Positions 34,070-42,149 of a stretch of 64,000 nt of DNA are shown here, piece by piece. Source of the stretch: an uncultured Acetatifactor sp. (lineage in GTDB: Bacteria > Bacillota > Clostridia > Lachnospirales > Lachnospiraceae); NCBI GenBank assembly GCA_947594835.1, contig CANQEH010000001.1, positions 62,001 to 126,000 of the forward strand. Reading direction: 5' to 3'. The notes under the pieces are model-generated. The model was not told where the DNA came from and did no database searches. It saw only the letters and a list, made by a program, of their open reading frames with translations. The stretch's first letter is position 1. Each line of letters begins with the position of its first letter. A program made the translations under genes and the position numbers.

Positions 34070-35247
34070 AAAATTACAGAGAGTTATTCCGCAAAGAGTA
34101 CTTGTTTGTCTATTTGATCTATTTCTGGGTCTTTTTTGCCATCGGGGCATTAGACCAACAGATACCGCTGTTTTTTACGGGGAAGGAAAACGGCCCCCTC
34201 GTCTACGGCATTTTTTTGAGTGCGCTGAGCGCGGCGAACATTGTCATGCCAACGGTGTCCGCCCTGCTGGCAAAGAGGTTTGGCTCGAAAGAAGTCACCT
34301 TGTTCTACTTCGTCATGAGCGCGGCTGTCTCAGGTGTATTGTTTCTGGTCACAAATACCTATGTCATAGCGGTCATTTTTCTGTTAATCAATGTCAGTCA
34401 GCCCGTGTTCAATTTTTCCCTGGGAAGCGCGATCTGCCTTTCCATCGACAATCAGGCAAAGGCGCGGTTTTTTGCCGTCCGGGATGTCTTCCTGTACGGC
34501 TCCATCGCTTTGGGGCTGATGCTGTCGGGCATCCTGGTAAAGAGATACGACGTGAAAATGATCATTGCCGCCTATGGGTTATTTCTGCTTGTCCCATGCG
34601 TCATGTTGTTTTTTGGAAAGAATCCATTCGTCAAGAGGACGGACAGCGAGGACGAGGAGGAAGAAGAGACCGGCCTGAAGGGGATCAAAAAGGCTTTTCA
34701 AAACCGGGAGTTTATCCTGATGCTGGCCGTCAGTTCCTTTTTGTCGGTTTACAGCGCGGTGTACGCATATGTCCCTTTTCTGGCGATTGAGGTCGGTTTA
34801 AATTATTCGGAGGTATTGAACAGTTTCGCCATCGTGACCATGATCAATGTGGTGGTAGCTTTGTTTCTCAGCCATCTGGCAGATGCCACAGATAAGAAAA
34901 TATTTTTCATCATCGATGTGGGATTTGACCTGATTCCCATTTTGATCTTTTTAAATGCCACAAACTATTATCTGTTCATCGCTGCGCTGGTCCTGACTGC
35001 CCTCAAGGATGTGTTTGCGCCGATCACCTTTGCGTACAAATATGAATTGTTCACAGAGGACGGGCAGCTTTTTATTTCCCTTCTGGAATCGATGATGGGC
35101 GTCTTTACGTTTGTGCTGCCCATCGTGATAGGAATTTTGTGGGAACAGATCGGGAAGAATGTGTTCCTCATAGGATTTGCGGCAGTCTTCCTGGCAACGG
35201 TTACGGCCTTTTTCCTGCACGGCAGACCAAAGAAAGCAGAAGGATGA
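34066..35247 (+). CDS. MFS transporter 2 of the radical SAM operon
   Basis: 393 residues, ~12 hydrophobic segments, distinct in sequence from transporter 1. It starts with TTG in a 4-bp TTGA overlap with the upstream stop, which implies translational coupling. Two consecutive MFS genes suggest either a pair acting together or two separate export steps. A Glu/Asp-rich cytoplasmic loop (TDSEDEEEEE) lies between the two halves. It closes the operon and is followed by a strong terminator. Confidence 0.8.
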   Translation: MKNYRELFRKEYLFVYLIYFWVFFAIGALDQQIPLFFTGKENGPLVYGIFLSALSAANIVMPTVSALLAKRFGSKEVTLFYFVMSAAVSGVLFLVTNTYVIAVIFLLINVSQPVFNFSLGSAICLSIDNQAKARFFAVRDVFLYGSIALGLMLSGILVKRYDVKMIIAAYGLFLLVPCVMLFFGKNPFVKRTDSEDEEEEETGLKGIKKAFQNREFILMLAVSSFLSVYSAVYAYVPFLAIEVGLNYSEVLNSFAIVTMINVVVALFLSHLADATDKKIFFIIDVGFDLIPILIFLNATNYYLFIAALVLTALKDVFAPITFAYKYELFTEDGQLFISLLESMMGVFTFVLPIVIGILWEQIGKNVFLIGFAAVFLATVTAFFLHGRPKKAEG

Positions 35248-35255
35248 TTAGGCTT

Positions 35256-35288
35256 GTGCCCGGGGTTTTACTCCCGGGCACATTTTTT
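35256..35288 (+). terminator. Terminator of the radical SAM operon, overlapping the antisense end of the M55 gene
   Basis: Stem GTGCCCGGG / CCCGGGCAC, 8-nt loop, then A and TTTTTT. The M55 stop codon on the minus strand falls inside the loop, so part of the hairpin encodes M55 C-terminal residues. Confidence 0.9.
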
Positions 35289-36125
35289 GATGTAAGCGTG
35301 AAGCTGCCAGAACAGGCTGAGCGCCGTTTCGATATCATGGGCCTCGTATGTCGCTGTCCTATCTTGAAAAGTTCCCTTCCAGGGAAAGCTGTCCGGCGCT
35401 TCGAAGAAATAACCCTCCGTCAGATGAAGGCTGCAATGACAATGCTCCTGGTAGGGATAAGCCGTCTTGTTTTTGTAATCTTTCAGCGCGTCCAGCATAC
35501 CCTGGTAAATGATCGGATAGGTTTCCTCCGGGGAAGGCTCCCAGTTCTTCCGCTTGTCTTTTACTGTGATGCAGGTTACATTGGGCGACAGTTCCAGCGC
35601 TTCTTTGTGGGACGCGGCACACCCGATGTTGGCAATGTACGGCACGTCGCAAAAGCACATGACGCTTTCACCGATTTCAGCAATGTGGAGGCCGTTTAGA
35701 TAAAAGGATTCGATAGGCGGCGTGTGGATCGTGTGGGGGAAGTATGCGTCAGCCTCGCCATTCCTTGCGTGCTGCCCGACGGTGACGATCCCGTAAGGCT
35801 CGATTGCCGCCTGGCCTCTGATTCTGCTCCACAGCGCGCTTCTGTTGGGCAGATCAAACACCCGGACGTTTGGCGGAAGCTTCTCAAGTTCAACATTGTA
35901 TTCCCTGCATCCGGCATAGTGCATATCGAGCAGAAGGATTTCATCGATCCCCATCTCTGTGGCGGCGCTGCATACCGCGAGGACATCGCTGGTGATGCAC
36001 GGCCTGCCATATGAGCGCCATAAAGGATTTTCGGGAAACATTTCCTCGTGCCAGCAGGCTTCTTTGTTGGAATCAAATATCCCGCTTGCGCCTTCCATAT
36101 CTGCGACGACAATCAACTGCTTCAT
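35268..36125 (-). CDS. M55 family D-aminopeptidase (DppA-like)
   Basis: 285 residues. The N-terminal zinc-ligand motif DMEGASGIFD matches DppA (DMEG), and later blocks IDEILLLDMHYAG and VGQHARNG carry further ligands. DppA-type enzymes release N-terminal D-Ala from D-peptides such as D-Ala-D-Ala and form a decameric cytoplasmic ring. GGAG lies upstream of the ATG. It is convergent with the radical SAM operon and divergent from the rpn-like gene; a role in peptidoglycan peptide or D-amino-acid peptide turnover is likely by family. Confidence 0.85.
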   Translation of the reverse strand: MKQLIVVADMEGASGIFDSNKEACWHEEMFPENPLWRSYGRPCITSDVLAVCSAATEMGIDEILLLDMHYAGCREYNVELEKLPPNVRVFDLPNRSALWSRIRGQAAIEPYGIVTVGQHARNGEADAYFPHTIHTPPIESFYLNGLHIAEIGESVMCFCDVPYIANIGCAASHKEALELSPNVTCITVKDKRKNWEPSPEETYPIIYQGMLDALKDYKNKTAYPYQEHCHCSLHLTEGYFFEAPDSFPWKGTFQDRTATYEAHDIETALSLFWQLHAYIKKCARE

Positions 36126-36260
36126 GCGTTTTCTCCTTCGAAATCAATGTTCGGGCGGCCTTTTCGCCCGACAGGTTACATTATACATTTCAAGTGTAAA
36201 AAAATCTACTTCATTTTGGGCAAATCTCCCTCAGAAGCTATTTCCGAAAGTATCAGAAAG

Positions 36261-36269
36261 TGATATAAT
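36261..36269 (+). promoter_or_regulatory. Extended -10 promoter abutting the start of rpn-like gene 2
   Basis: TGATATAAT (TG-N-TATAAT) ends 7 bp before the ATG at 36277, so transcription would begin at or next to the A of ATG. The -35 region is poor (TTTCCG). No ribosome binding site lies between. Confidence 0.65.
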
Positions 36270-36276
36270 AAGATAA

Positions 36277-37179
36277 ATGATAGAGGTGTTTCACACAGCT
36301 TTTACGGATCAAGAGGAAATCATACAGCTGCGCAATGAGCATATGGAGCCGTCTGGCAAAGTCATCACAGATTCTTACCTGAAGATCGGCGGGCGGCTGT
36401 ATCACATTGAATGTCAGAGCACACAAGACAATACGATCAACATTCGGATGATCGAGTATGACTTTGCCATCGCCTTGGAAAATGCAGAACGTCAAAATGG
36501 TATTTACGAACTGAATTTTCCACATTCTGCCCTGCTGTATCTGCGTCATTCCGAGCGGACGCCCGATCATGCGCAGGTTAAAATGAATCTGCCGGATGGG
36601 CAGTCTGTCATGTATTCTGTGCCGATCATCAAAGTGCAGGACTATACAAAGGATATGATCTTCCAGAAAGATTTGTTATTTTTCCTGCCGTTCTATATCC
36701 TGCGTTATGAGGGACAGATTCAAGAAATCGGGGCCGACCCGTATAAATCTTCACAGTTGGTGGCCGAATATACGGACATCAGGATGCGCTTACAAAAGGA
36801 ACTTCAGGGGGAAGACAAGGTAGGGTATTATCCCCGGCTTGCCGAACTGATCAAGAGGCTGACGGATCGGGTGCTTGGATCGGCGGGGGATATCCAGGAA
36901 AGGATTGGTGGCGTTATGGGAGGACAGATTATCGAAACAGAAACTGACCGGATTCTCGAAAGGGGCCGCGAGGAAGGTTTTGCGGAAGGCCGCGAAGAAG
37001 GCCGCGAGGAAGGCCGCGAGGAAGGCCGCGAGGAAGGCCGCGAGGAAGGCCGCGAGAAGGCAAAGAATAATTTTATAAGACAGCTGCTTTCCTTTGATGT
37101 TCCGAAAGAAAAAATCCTGCAATATGTAGGCTGCACAGAGGATGACGTGGAAAAGGTCAGACGGGGGAACGGGGATTGA
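36277..37179 (+). CDS. Rpn family PD-(D/E)XK nuclease/transposase-like protein 2
   Basis: 300 residues. The PD-(D/E)XK core is visible as ITDSYLKIGG then YHIECQS, the D...ExQ pattern of Rpn proteins. The remainder matches the family, ending in the charged repeat GREEGREEGREE and a helical C-terminus (QLLSFDVPKEKILQYVGC). A stop codon lies directly in frame before the ATG, there is no ribosome binding site, and an extended -10 box ends 7 bp upstream, so the message appears leaderless. The N-terminus is shorter than gene 1 and may be truncated. Likely recombination-associated. Confidence 0.75.
   Translation: MIEVFHTAFTDQEEIIQLRNEHMEPSGKVITDSYLKIGGRLYHIECQSTQDNTINIRMIEYDFAIALENAERQNGIYELNFPHSALLYLRHSERTPDHAQVKMNLPDGQSVMYSVPIIKVQDYTKDMIFQKDLLFFLPFYILRYEGQIQEIGADPYKSSQLVAEYTDIRMRLQKELQGEDKVGYYPRLAELIKRLTDRVLGSAGDIQERIGGVMGGQIIETETDRILERGREEGFAEGREEGREEGREEGREEGREEGREKAKNNFIRQLLSFDVPKEKILQYVGCTEDDVEKVRRGNGD
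36985..37056 (+). repeat. 12-bp tandem repeat (six units) coding GREE repeats
   Basis: Six head-to-tail copies of GAAGGCCGCGAG (first unit ends GAA), all in frame and coding EGRE. Perfect units are prone to slippage and would alter length by 4 residues without a frameshift. Confidence 0.95.
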
Positions 37180-37199
37180 GAGATTGTGGATGCGTGAAA

Positions 37200-37248
37200 G
37201 CCATGCAAAATCGCCACAGAGGTGGCGCTGTTTTGTGTGGCTCTTTTT
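37200..37248 (+). terminator. Terminator after rpn-like gene 2
   Basis: Long interrupted hairpin: inner CGCCAC-AGAG-GTGGCG, outer GCCA/GTGGC with CAAAA/TTTTG pairing, followed by TCTTTTT. Confidence 0.85.
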
Positions 37249-37275
37249 CATCCAGCGGCAGAAAGGAGATTCTCC

Positions 37276-38757
37276 ATGTATGATGTGATCGTGATAGGAG
37301 CCGGAGTGACGGGCTGCGGGATCGCCAGGGAGCTTGCCCGCTACGATTGGAAAACGGCGGTGCTTGAGCGGGCCAGCGATGTGTGCGAGGGCACTTCCAA
37401 GGCAAACAGCGGTATTGTCCATGCGGGGTTTGACGCAAAGCCGGGCAGCCTGAAGGCAAAGCTGAACGTGGAGGGCAGCAGGCAGATGGAGAGCCTGTCA
37501 AAAGAACTGGATTTTCCGTTTTTGAGAAACGGCTCCCTGGTGCTGTGCTTTGACGAAAAAGATATCCCCATCCTGCACAACCTGCTGGAGCAAGGGCTCC
37601 AAAATGGCGTGGAAGGGCTTGAGATACTGGACAGAGAGCAGTTAAAGCGCTTAGAGCCTAATATTTCGGACGACGCGGTGGCAGCGCTGCACGCGCCCAC
37701 CGGCGGCATTGTCTGCCCCTTTGGCCTCACCATTGCGCTGGCGGAGAACGCGGCGGTAAACGGCGTGGAATTTCACCTGGACACAGAGGTACAGAGAATC
37801 GAAAAGACCAGTGACGGCTACCTGGTGTACACCTCCCGGGGAGAGTTTGAGACGAAAGTGCTCATAAACGCAGCGGGCGTTTATGCCGACCGCTTCCACA
37901 ACATGGTCAGCGGGGAAAAAATACACATCATCCCGCGGAAGGGCGAGTACTGCCTGATGGATAAAAAAGCGGGCGGTTTCGTCCGCCATACGATTTTCCA
38001 GCTTCCCACCGTCTACGGGAAGGGCGTGCTGGTGACCCCTACCGTGCACGGCAATCTGCTGACCGGGCCTACGGCGGCAGACATAGAGGATAAGGAAGCT
38101 GTCAATACCACCGAGCCGGGCATGGAGGAGCTGCTTAGGCGGGCATCCTTAAGCGTAAACGGTCTGCCCGTCAGGCAGGTGATCACTTCCTTTGCGGGAC
38201 TACGGGCCCATGAGGAAAGGGGGGATTTCATCATCGGGGAAGCCAAAGACGCGCCCGGCTTTTTTGACGCGGCGGGCATCGAGTCCCCGGGGCTGACCTG
38301 TGCCCCCGCCCTGGGCAGATATCTGGCCGGACAGGTGCTGGCGTATCTTCCCGCCAAAGAGAAACCGGGCTTTATCGCTGCAAGGAAAGGGATCCCCAAT
38401 ATGGGCCAGGCTTCCCTCCAGGAGAGACAGCGGCTGATCGCAGAGAATCCGCTGTATGCCAATGTGGTCTGCCGCTGCGAGCTGGTGACGGAGGGCGAGA
38501 TCTTAGACGCCATCCACAGGCCCCTGGGCGCCACCACCCTGGATGGCATAAAGCGCCGCACCCGGGCAGGCATGGGACGGTGCCAGGCGGGTTTTTGTTC
38601 GCCGAAGGTGGTGGAGATACTGGCCAGGGAGCTTGGCAAGGATGTGGGGGAGATCAGCAAGAGGGGCGAGGGCTCCCGGTTCCTCACCGGCTATCTCAAG
38701 GACAGTGCGGAGGCGTCGGAATCGGAGCGGTGTGAAAGCGGCAAAGCGGCAGAATGA
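37276..38757 (+). CDS. FAD-dependent glycerol-3-phosphate dehydrogenase-like oxidoreductase (GlpA-type)
   Basis: 493 residues. The N-terminal dinucleotide fold (VIVIGAGVTGCGIA) and the DAO-type domain (NSGIVHAGFDAKPGSLKA) identify a flavin oxidoreductase of the GlpA/GlpD type. A C-terminal BFD-like [2Fe-2S] domain is visible (CRCELVTEGEI, GRCQAGFCSP). Start at 37276 follows AAAGGAG; the ORF-track extension upstream overlaps the terminator. It oxidises glycerol-3-phosphate to dihydroxyacetone phosphate, probably passing electrons to the next gene product. Heads an operon with the oxidoreductase, DUF1667 protein and glpK. Confidence 0.9.
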   Translation: MYDVIVIGAGVTGCGIARELARYDWKTAVLERASDVCEGTSKANSGIVHAGFDAKPGSLKAKLNVEGSRQMESLSKELDFPFLRNGSLVLCFDEKDIPILHNLLEQGLQNGVEGLEILDREQLKRLEPNISDDAVAALHAPTGGIVCPFGLTIALAENAAVNGVEFHLDTEVQRIEKTSDGYLVYTSRGEFETKVLINAAGVYADRFHNMVSGEKIHIIPRKGEYCLMDKKAGGFVRHTIFQLPTVYGKGVLVTPTVHGNLLTGPTAADIEDKEAVNTTEPGMEELLRRASLSVNGLPVRQVITSFAGLRAHEERGDFIIGEAKDAPGFFDAAGIESPGLTCAPALGRYLAGQVLAYLPAKEKPGFIAARKGIPNMGQASLQERQRLIAENPLYANVVCRCELVTEGEILDAIHRPLGATTLDGIKRRTRAGMGRCQAGFCSPKVVEILARELGKDVGEISKRGEGSRFLTGYLKDSAEASESERCESGKAAE

Positions 38758-38767
38758 GAGGCGGAGT

Positions 38768-40054
38768 ATGAAGAAGGATTTGGTGATCATCGGCGGCGGC
38801 CCCGCGGGGCTTGCAGCCGCCATCGCAGCCCGGGAGGCGGGTGTGGAAGAACTGCTGATCCTGGAGCGGGACTGCCGCCTGGGCGGCATTTTAAACCAGT
38901 GCATCCACAACGGGTTCGGCCTGCACACCTTCAAGGAGGAGCTGACGGGCCCCGAGTACGCGGACAGGTATATCGGGAAGGCCAAAACGCTGGGGATCCC
39001 GTACCGCCTGAACACAATGGTGGTGGATTTACGCGCAGAGGGACAACAAAAGAAACTCACGGTGATGAACCGGGAGGAGGGGCTGTATGAGATTGAGGCG
39101 AAAGCGGTGATCCTGGCCATGGGGTGCCGGGAGCGCACCAGGGGCGCTTTGAATATTCCAGGCTTCCGTCCTGCAGGCATCTACTCCGCAGGCACCGCCC
39201 AGCGGTATGTGAACATGGAGGGAAGGATGCCCGGCAGGGAAGTGGTGATCCTGGGCTCCGGCGATATCGGCCTGATCATGGCCCGGCGCATGACCCTGGA
39301 GGGAGCCAGGGTGAAGCTGGTGGCGGAACTGATGCCCTATTCCGGGGGATTAAAGCGCAATATCGTCCAGTGCCTGGAGGATTTCGGGATTCCCTTAAGG
39401 TTAAGCCATACGGTAGTGGACATCAAGGGAAGGGACCGTGTGGAGGGCGTGACCATTGCCCGGGTGGACGGGAACCTGAAACCCATTCCCGGCACGGAGG
39501 AGGAAATTTCCTGCGACACCCTGCTGCTCTCCTGCGGGCTGATCCCGGAAAACGAATTGTCCCAGGGCCTGGGGGCGGCCATGAATCCCGTCACCGGAGG
39601 CCCCTTTGTAAATGAGAGCCTGGAGACGGACAAGGAGGGCGTCTTCGCCTGCGGCAATGTGCTCCATGTCCACGACCTGGTGGATTATGTCTCCCAGGAG
39701 GCGGAGGCTGCCGGGAGGAAAGCAGCGGCTTATCTGCGGGGCGGCTTAGAGGGGACGGGAAGGGTGGTCTCCCTGCGGGCGGCAGAGGGCGTGCGCTACA
39801 CGGTGCCCGCTTCTCTGGACATAGGCCGCATGGAAGAGGCGCAGACCGTGCGTTTCCGGGTGGGAGACGTGTACCGGGACGCGGCCATAGAAGTGTCCTG
39901 TGACGGCCGGATTCTGCGGAGTGTGAAAAAGAAGGTGCTGGCGCCTGGGGAAATGGAACAGATTATCTTAAAAAAACAGGAACTGGAAGCGGCAGACAAT
40001 CCGAAGGAGATCGTCATTTCTGTCCGGACGCAGGGCCAGGGAAAGGAGGCGTGA
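38768..40054 (+). CDS. FAD/NAD(P)-binding oxidoreductase, GlpA partner
   Basis: 428 residues. Two Rossmann folds are visible: FAD at VIIGGGPAGLAAAIAA and NAD(P) at VVILGSGDIGLIMA, with CIHNGFGLHTF containing Cys and VFACGNVLHVHDLVDYVSQE near the C-terminus. This is the pyridine-nucleotide-disulphide type reductase found beside GlpA-like genes in Clostridia. It begins 10 bp after the previous stop (start 38768; the track start lies inside the previous gene). Likely electron-transfer partner of the glycerol-3-phosphate dehydrogenase; direct role inferred from position and family. Confidence 0.88.
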   Translation: MKKDLVIIGGGPAGLAAAIAAREAGVEELLILERDCRLGGILNQCIHNGFGLHTFKEELTGPEYADRYIGKAKTLGIPYRLNTMVVDLRAEGQQKKLTVMNREEGLYEIEAKAVILAMGCRERTRGALNIPGFRPAGIYSAGTAQRYVNMEGRMPGREVVILGSGDIGLIMARRMTLEGARVKLVAELMPYSGGLKRNIVQCLEDFGIPLRLSHTVVDIKGRDRVEGVTIARVDGNLKPIPGTEEEISCDTLLLSCGLIPENELSQGLGAAMNPVTGGPFVNESLETDKEGVFACGNVLHVHDLVDYVSQEAEAAGRKAAAYLRGGLEGTGRVVSLRAAEGVRYTVPASLDIGRMEEAQTVRFRVGDVYRDAAIEVSCDGRILRSVKKKVLAPGEMEQIILKKQELEAADNPKEIVISVRTQGQGKEA

Positions 40055-40060
40055 GAGACG

Positions 40061-40429
40061 ATGAGTGAAACGAGGGAGCTTGTCTGCATCCGCTGCCCGC
40101 TGGGCTGCAATCTGTCGGTAAAACTGGAGGGCGGCGAGATTGCCGCCGTCACGGGGAATACCTGCCCCAGAGGCGCAGAGTATGCGGTAAAGGAGCTGAC
40201 GGATCCCAGGAGGATCGTCACAAGCCTGGTGCGGGTGAGGGGCGGGGAACTGCCCGTTGCGCCCGTGAAGACCGCCTCGGATATCCCCAAGGGGAAGGTG
40301 GGGGACTGCGTGAAAGCATTGAGACAGATCGAAGTGCCCGCGCCGGTGCACATCGGGGACGTGGTGATGGAAAATGTGTGCGGCACAGGGGTGGATATGG
40401 TGGCGACGGCCAACGTTGACCGCTCATGA
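40061..40429 (+). CDS. DUF1667 domain protein, small Cys-rich glycerol-operon partner
   Basis: 122 residues. Near the N-terminus it has [10 protein letters not shown], and TCPRGAEYA follows, giving four Cys in the arrangement CxxCxxxC...C that could bind an Fe-S cluster or zinc. DUF1667 proteins co-occur with GlpA-like and NAD/FAD oxidoreductase genes. It starts 6 bp after the previous stop and probably makes a three-subunit complex with them. Exact function unknown. Confidence 0.85.
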   Translation: MSETRELVCIRCPLGCNLSVKLEGGEIAAVTGNTCPRGAEYAVKELTDPRRIVTSLVRVRGGELPVAPVKTASDIPKGKVGDCVKALRQIEVPAPVHIGDVVMENVCGTGVDMVATANVDRS

Positions 40430-40521
40430 GATCCTGCCTTGCGGCGGCATGGCGGAAGCGCAGAAAACAAGGTTTTATGAGGGAAGGAAAGGCTGTCTTT
40501 GGACGGCGGAAAAGAGGGATC

Positions 40522-42015
40522 ATGCAAAAATATATCATGGCATTGGATCAGGGAACCACCAGTTCCCGGTGTATCTTGTTTGACGAGTCGGGGAATATCT
40601 GCTCCATGTCCCAGAAGGAGTTTACCCAGATTTACCCGCAGCCCGGCTGGGTGGAGCACAACCCCATGGAAATCTGGTCTTCCCAGCTGGCGGTGGCCAC
40701 AGAGTGTATGGCCATACAGGGGATCACGCCGGAGAAGATCGCCGCCATCGGCATCACCAATCAGCGGGAGACGACGATCCTTTGGGACAAGCGCACAGGG
40801 GAGCCTGTGTACAACGCCATCGTCTGGCAGTGCCGCCGGACTGCGGATCGGATCGAGGCCTTGAAGGCGGACGGATTTGACCAGGTGATCCGGCGAAAGA
40901 CGGGACTGATACCGGACGCCTACTTCAGCGCATCCAAGATCGCCTGGATCCTGGACAATGTGCCGGGGGCCAGGGAGAGGGCAGAGGCGGGGGAGATTTT
41001 GTTCGGCACGGTGGACACCTGGCTGATCTGGAACCTGACCAAAGGGGCGGTTCATGTGACGGATTATACCAACGCTTCCCGCACCATGCTTTTTGATATC
41101 CACAGGCTCTGCTGGGATCAGGAGATTCTGGAGCGGTTTGGCATCCCGTCCTGCCTTCTGCCCCAGGTGAAGCCCTCGGGCTGTATTTTCGGATATACGG
41201 ACGCCTCGGTGCTGGGCGGGGAGATCCCCATCGCCGGAGCTGCCGGGGATCAGCAGGCGGCGCTGTTCGGCCAGTGCTGTTTCGAGCAGGGGGAGGTAAA
41301 GAATACATATGGCACCGGCTGTTTCCTGCTGATGAACACGGGCGCACAGGCCATTGATTCCAAGTCCGGCCTGCTGACTACCATAGCCGCAGGCACGGAG
41401 GACGTCCCGCAGTACGCCCTGGAGGGCAGCGTGTTTGTGGCGGGCGCAGGCGTCCAGTGGCTCCGGGACAGTATGCGCATGATCAAGAATGCCGCCCAGT
41501 CCCAGGAATACGCCCAGGCGGTGGAAGACACCGCCGGAGTCTATCTGGTGCCCGCCTTTGCCGGGATGGGGGCGCCCTACTGGGATCAGTACGCCAGAGG
41601 CACCGTGGTGGGCATCACCCGGGGCTGTACCAAAGAGCATTTTATCCGGGCCACCCTGGAATCCATTGCCTATCAGACGGCGGATGTGCTGCGGGCTATG
41701 GAGCAGGACAGCGGGATCTGTCTCAAGGGCTTAAAGGTGGACGGCGGAGCCAGCGCCAACGATTTCCTGATGCAGTTCCAGGCGGATATCGTGAACATCC
41801 CTGTCCACAGGCCACGGTGCATCGAGACCACAGCCCTGGGAGCCGCCTACCTGGCCGGGCTGGCGGTGGGCTACTGGAAGGACAAGGGGGAGATCCGGGA
41901 AAACTGGCAGATCGGAAGGGTCTTTTCCAGCGCCATGGAGGAGGAAAAGCGCTCACAGCTTTTAAAGGGGTGGAAAAAGGCTGTAAAATGCGCCCTGGCG
42001 TGGGCACAGGAATAA
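40522..42015 (+). CDS. glpK: Glycerol kinase GlpK
   Basis: 497 residues of the FGGY family: [17 protein letters not shown] at the start, then [11 protein letters not shown], the family signature [12 protein letters not shown] region and [16 protein letters not shown] near the end. Phosphorylates glycerol to glycerol-3-phosphate, feeding the upstream dehydrogenase. ATG at 40522 follows AGAGGG; the ORF-track extension (32 residues) has no homology and overlaps the upstream gene. In Firmicutes GlpK is activated by HPr-dependent phosphorylation on a His; a His ([10 protein letters not shown]) is present but I cannot assign it with confidence. Confidence 0.97.
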   Translation: MQKYIMALDQGTTSSRCILFDESGNICSMSQKEFTQIYPQPGWVEHNPMEIWSSQLAVATECMAIQGITPEKIAAIGITNQRETTILWDKRTGEPVYNAIVWQCRRTADRIEALKADGFDQVIRRKTGLIPDAYFSASKIAWILDNVPGARERAEAGEILFGTVDTWLIWNLTKGAVHVTDYTNASRTMLFDIHRLCWDQEILERFGIPSCLLPQVKPSGCIFGYTDASVLGGEIPIAGAAGDQQAALFGQCCFEQGEVKNTYGTGCFLLMNTGAQAIDSKSGLLTTIAAGTEDVPQYALEGSVFVAGAGVQWLRDSMRMIKNAAQSQEYAQAVEDTAGVYLVPAFAGMGAPYWDQYARGTVVGITRGCTKEHFIRATLESIAYQTADVLRAMEQDSGICLKGLKVDGGASANDFLMQFQADIVNIPVHRPRCIETTALGAAYLAGLAVGYWKDKGEIRENWQIGRVFSSAMEEEKRSQLLKGWKKAVKCALAWAQE

Positions 42016-42032
42016 CCGCACCGCGGGAAATG

Positions 42033-42072
42033 GACGCAGAAAGGCCGCCGCTGCCTCTCTGCGTCTTTTTTT
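42033..42072 (+). terminator. Terminator of the glycerol operon
   Basis: Stem GACGCAGA / TCTGCGTC with a 17-nt loop, then seven T residues. Confidence 0.85.
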
Positions 42073-42074
42073 AC

Positions 42075-42102
42075 TTGTCATGTGAGGAAAAAGTAGTATA
42101 AT
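42075..42102 (+). promoter_or_regulatory. Predicted promoter of the GGDEF gene
   Basis: TTGTCA, 16 bp, TATAAT, ending 47 bp before the ATG at 42150. Confidence 0.68.
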
Positions 42103-42149
42103 AAAAACGATATTTATTGTCTTGGAAGTATGGCCGGGTAAGAATCAAA

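Noticed and set aside
36985-37056. CRISPR-like array
   Set aside because: Twelve-base units without spacers inside a coding frame.
39796-41640. 614-aa minus-strand ORF opposite the glycerol genes
   Set aside because: Antisense shadow of the DUF1667 and glpK genes, no domain.
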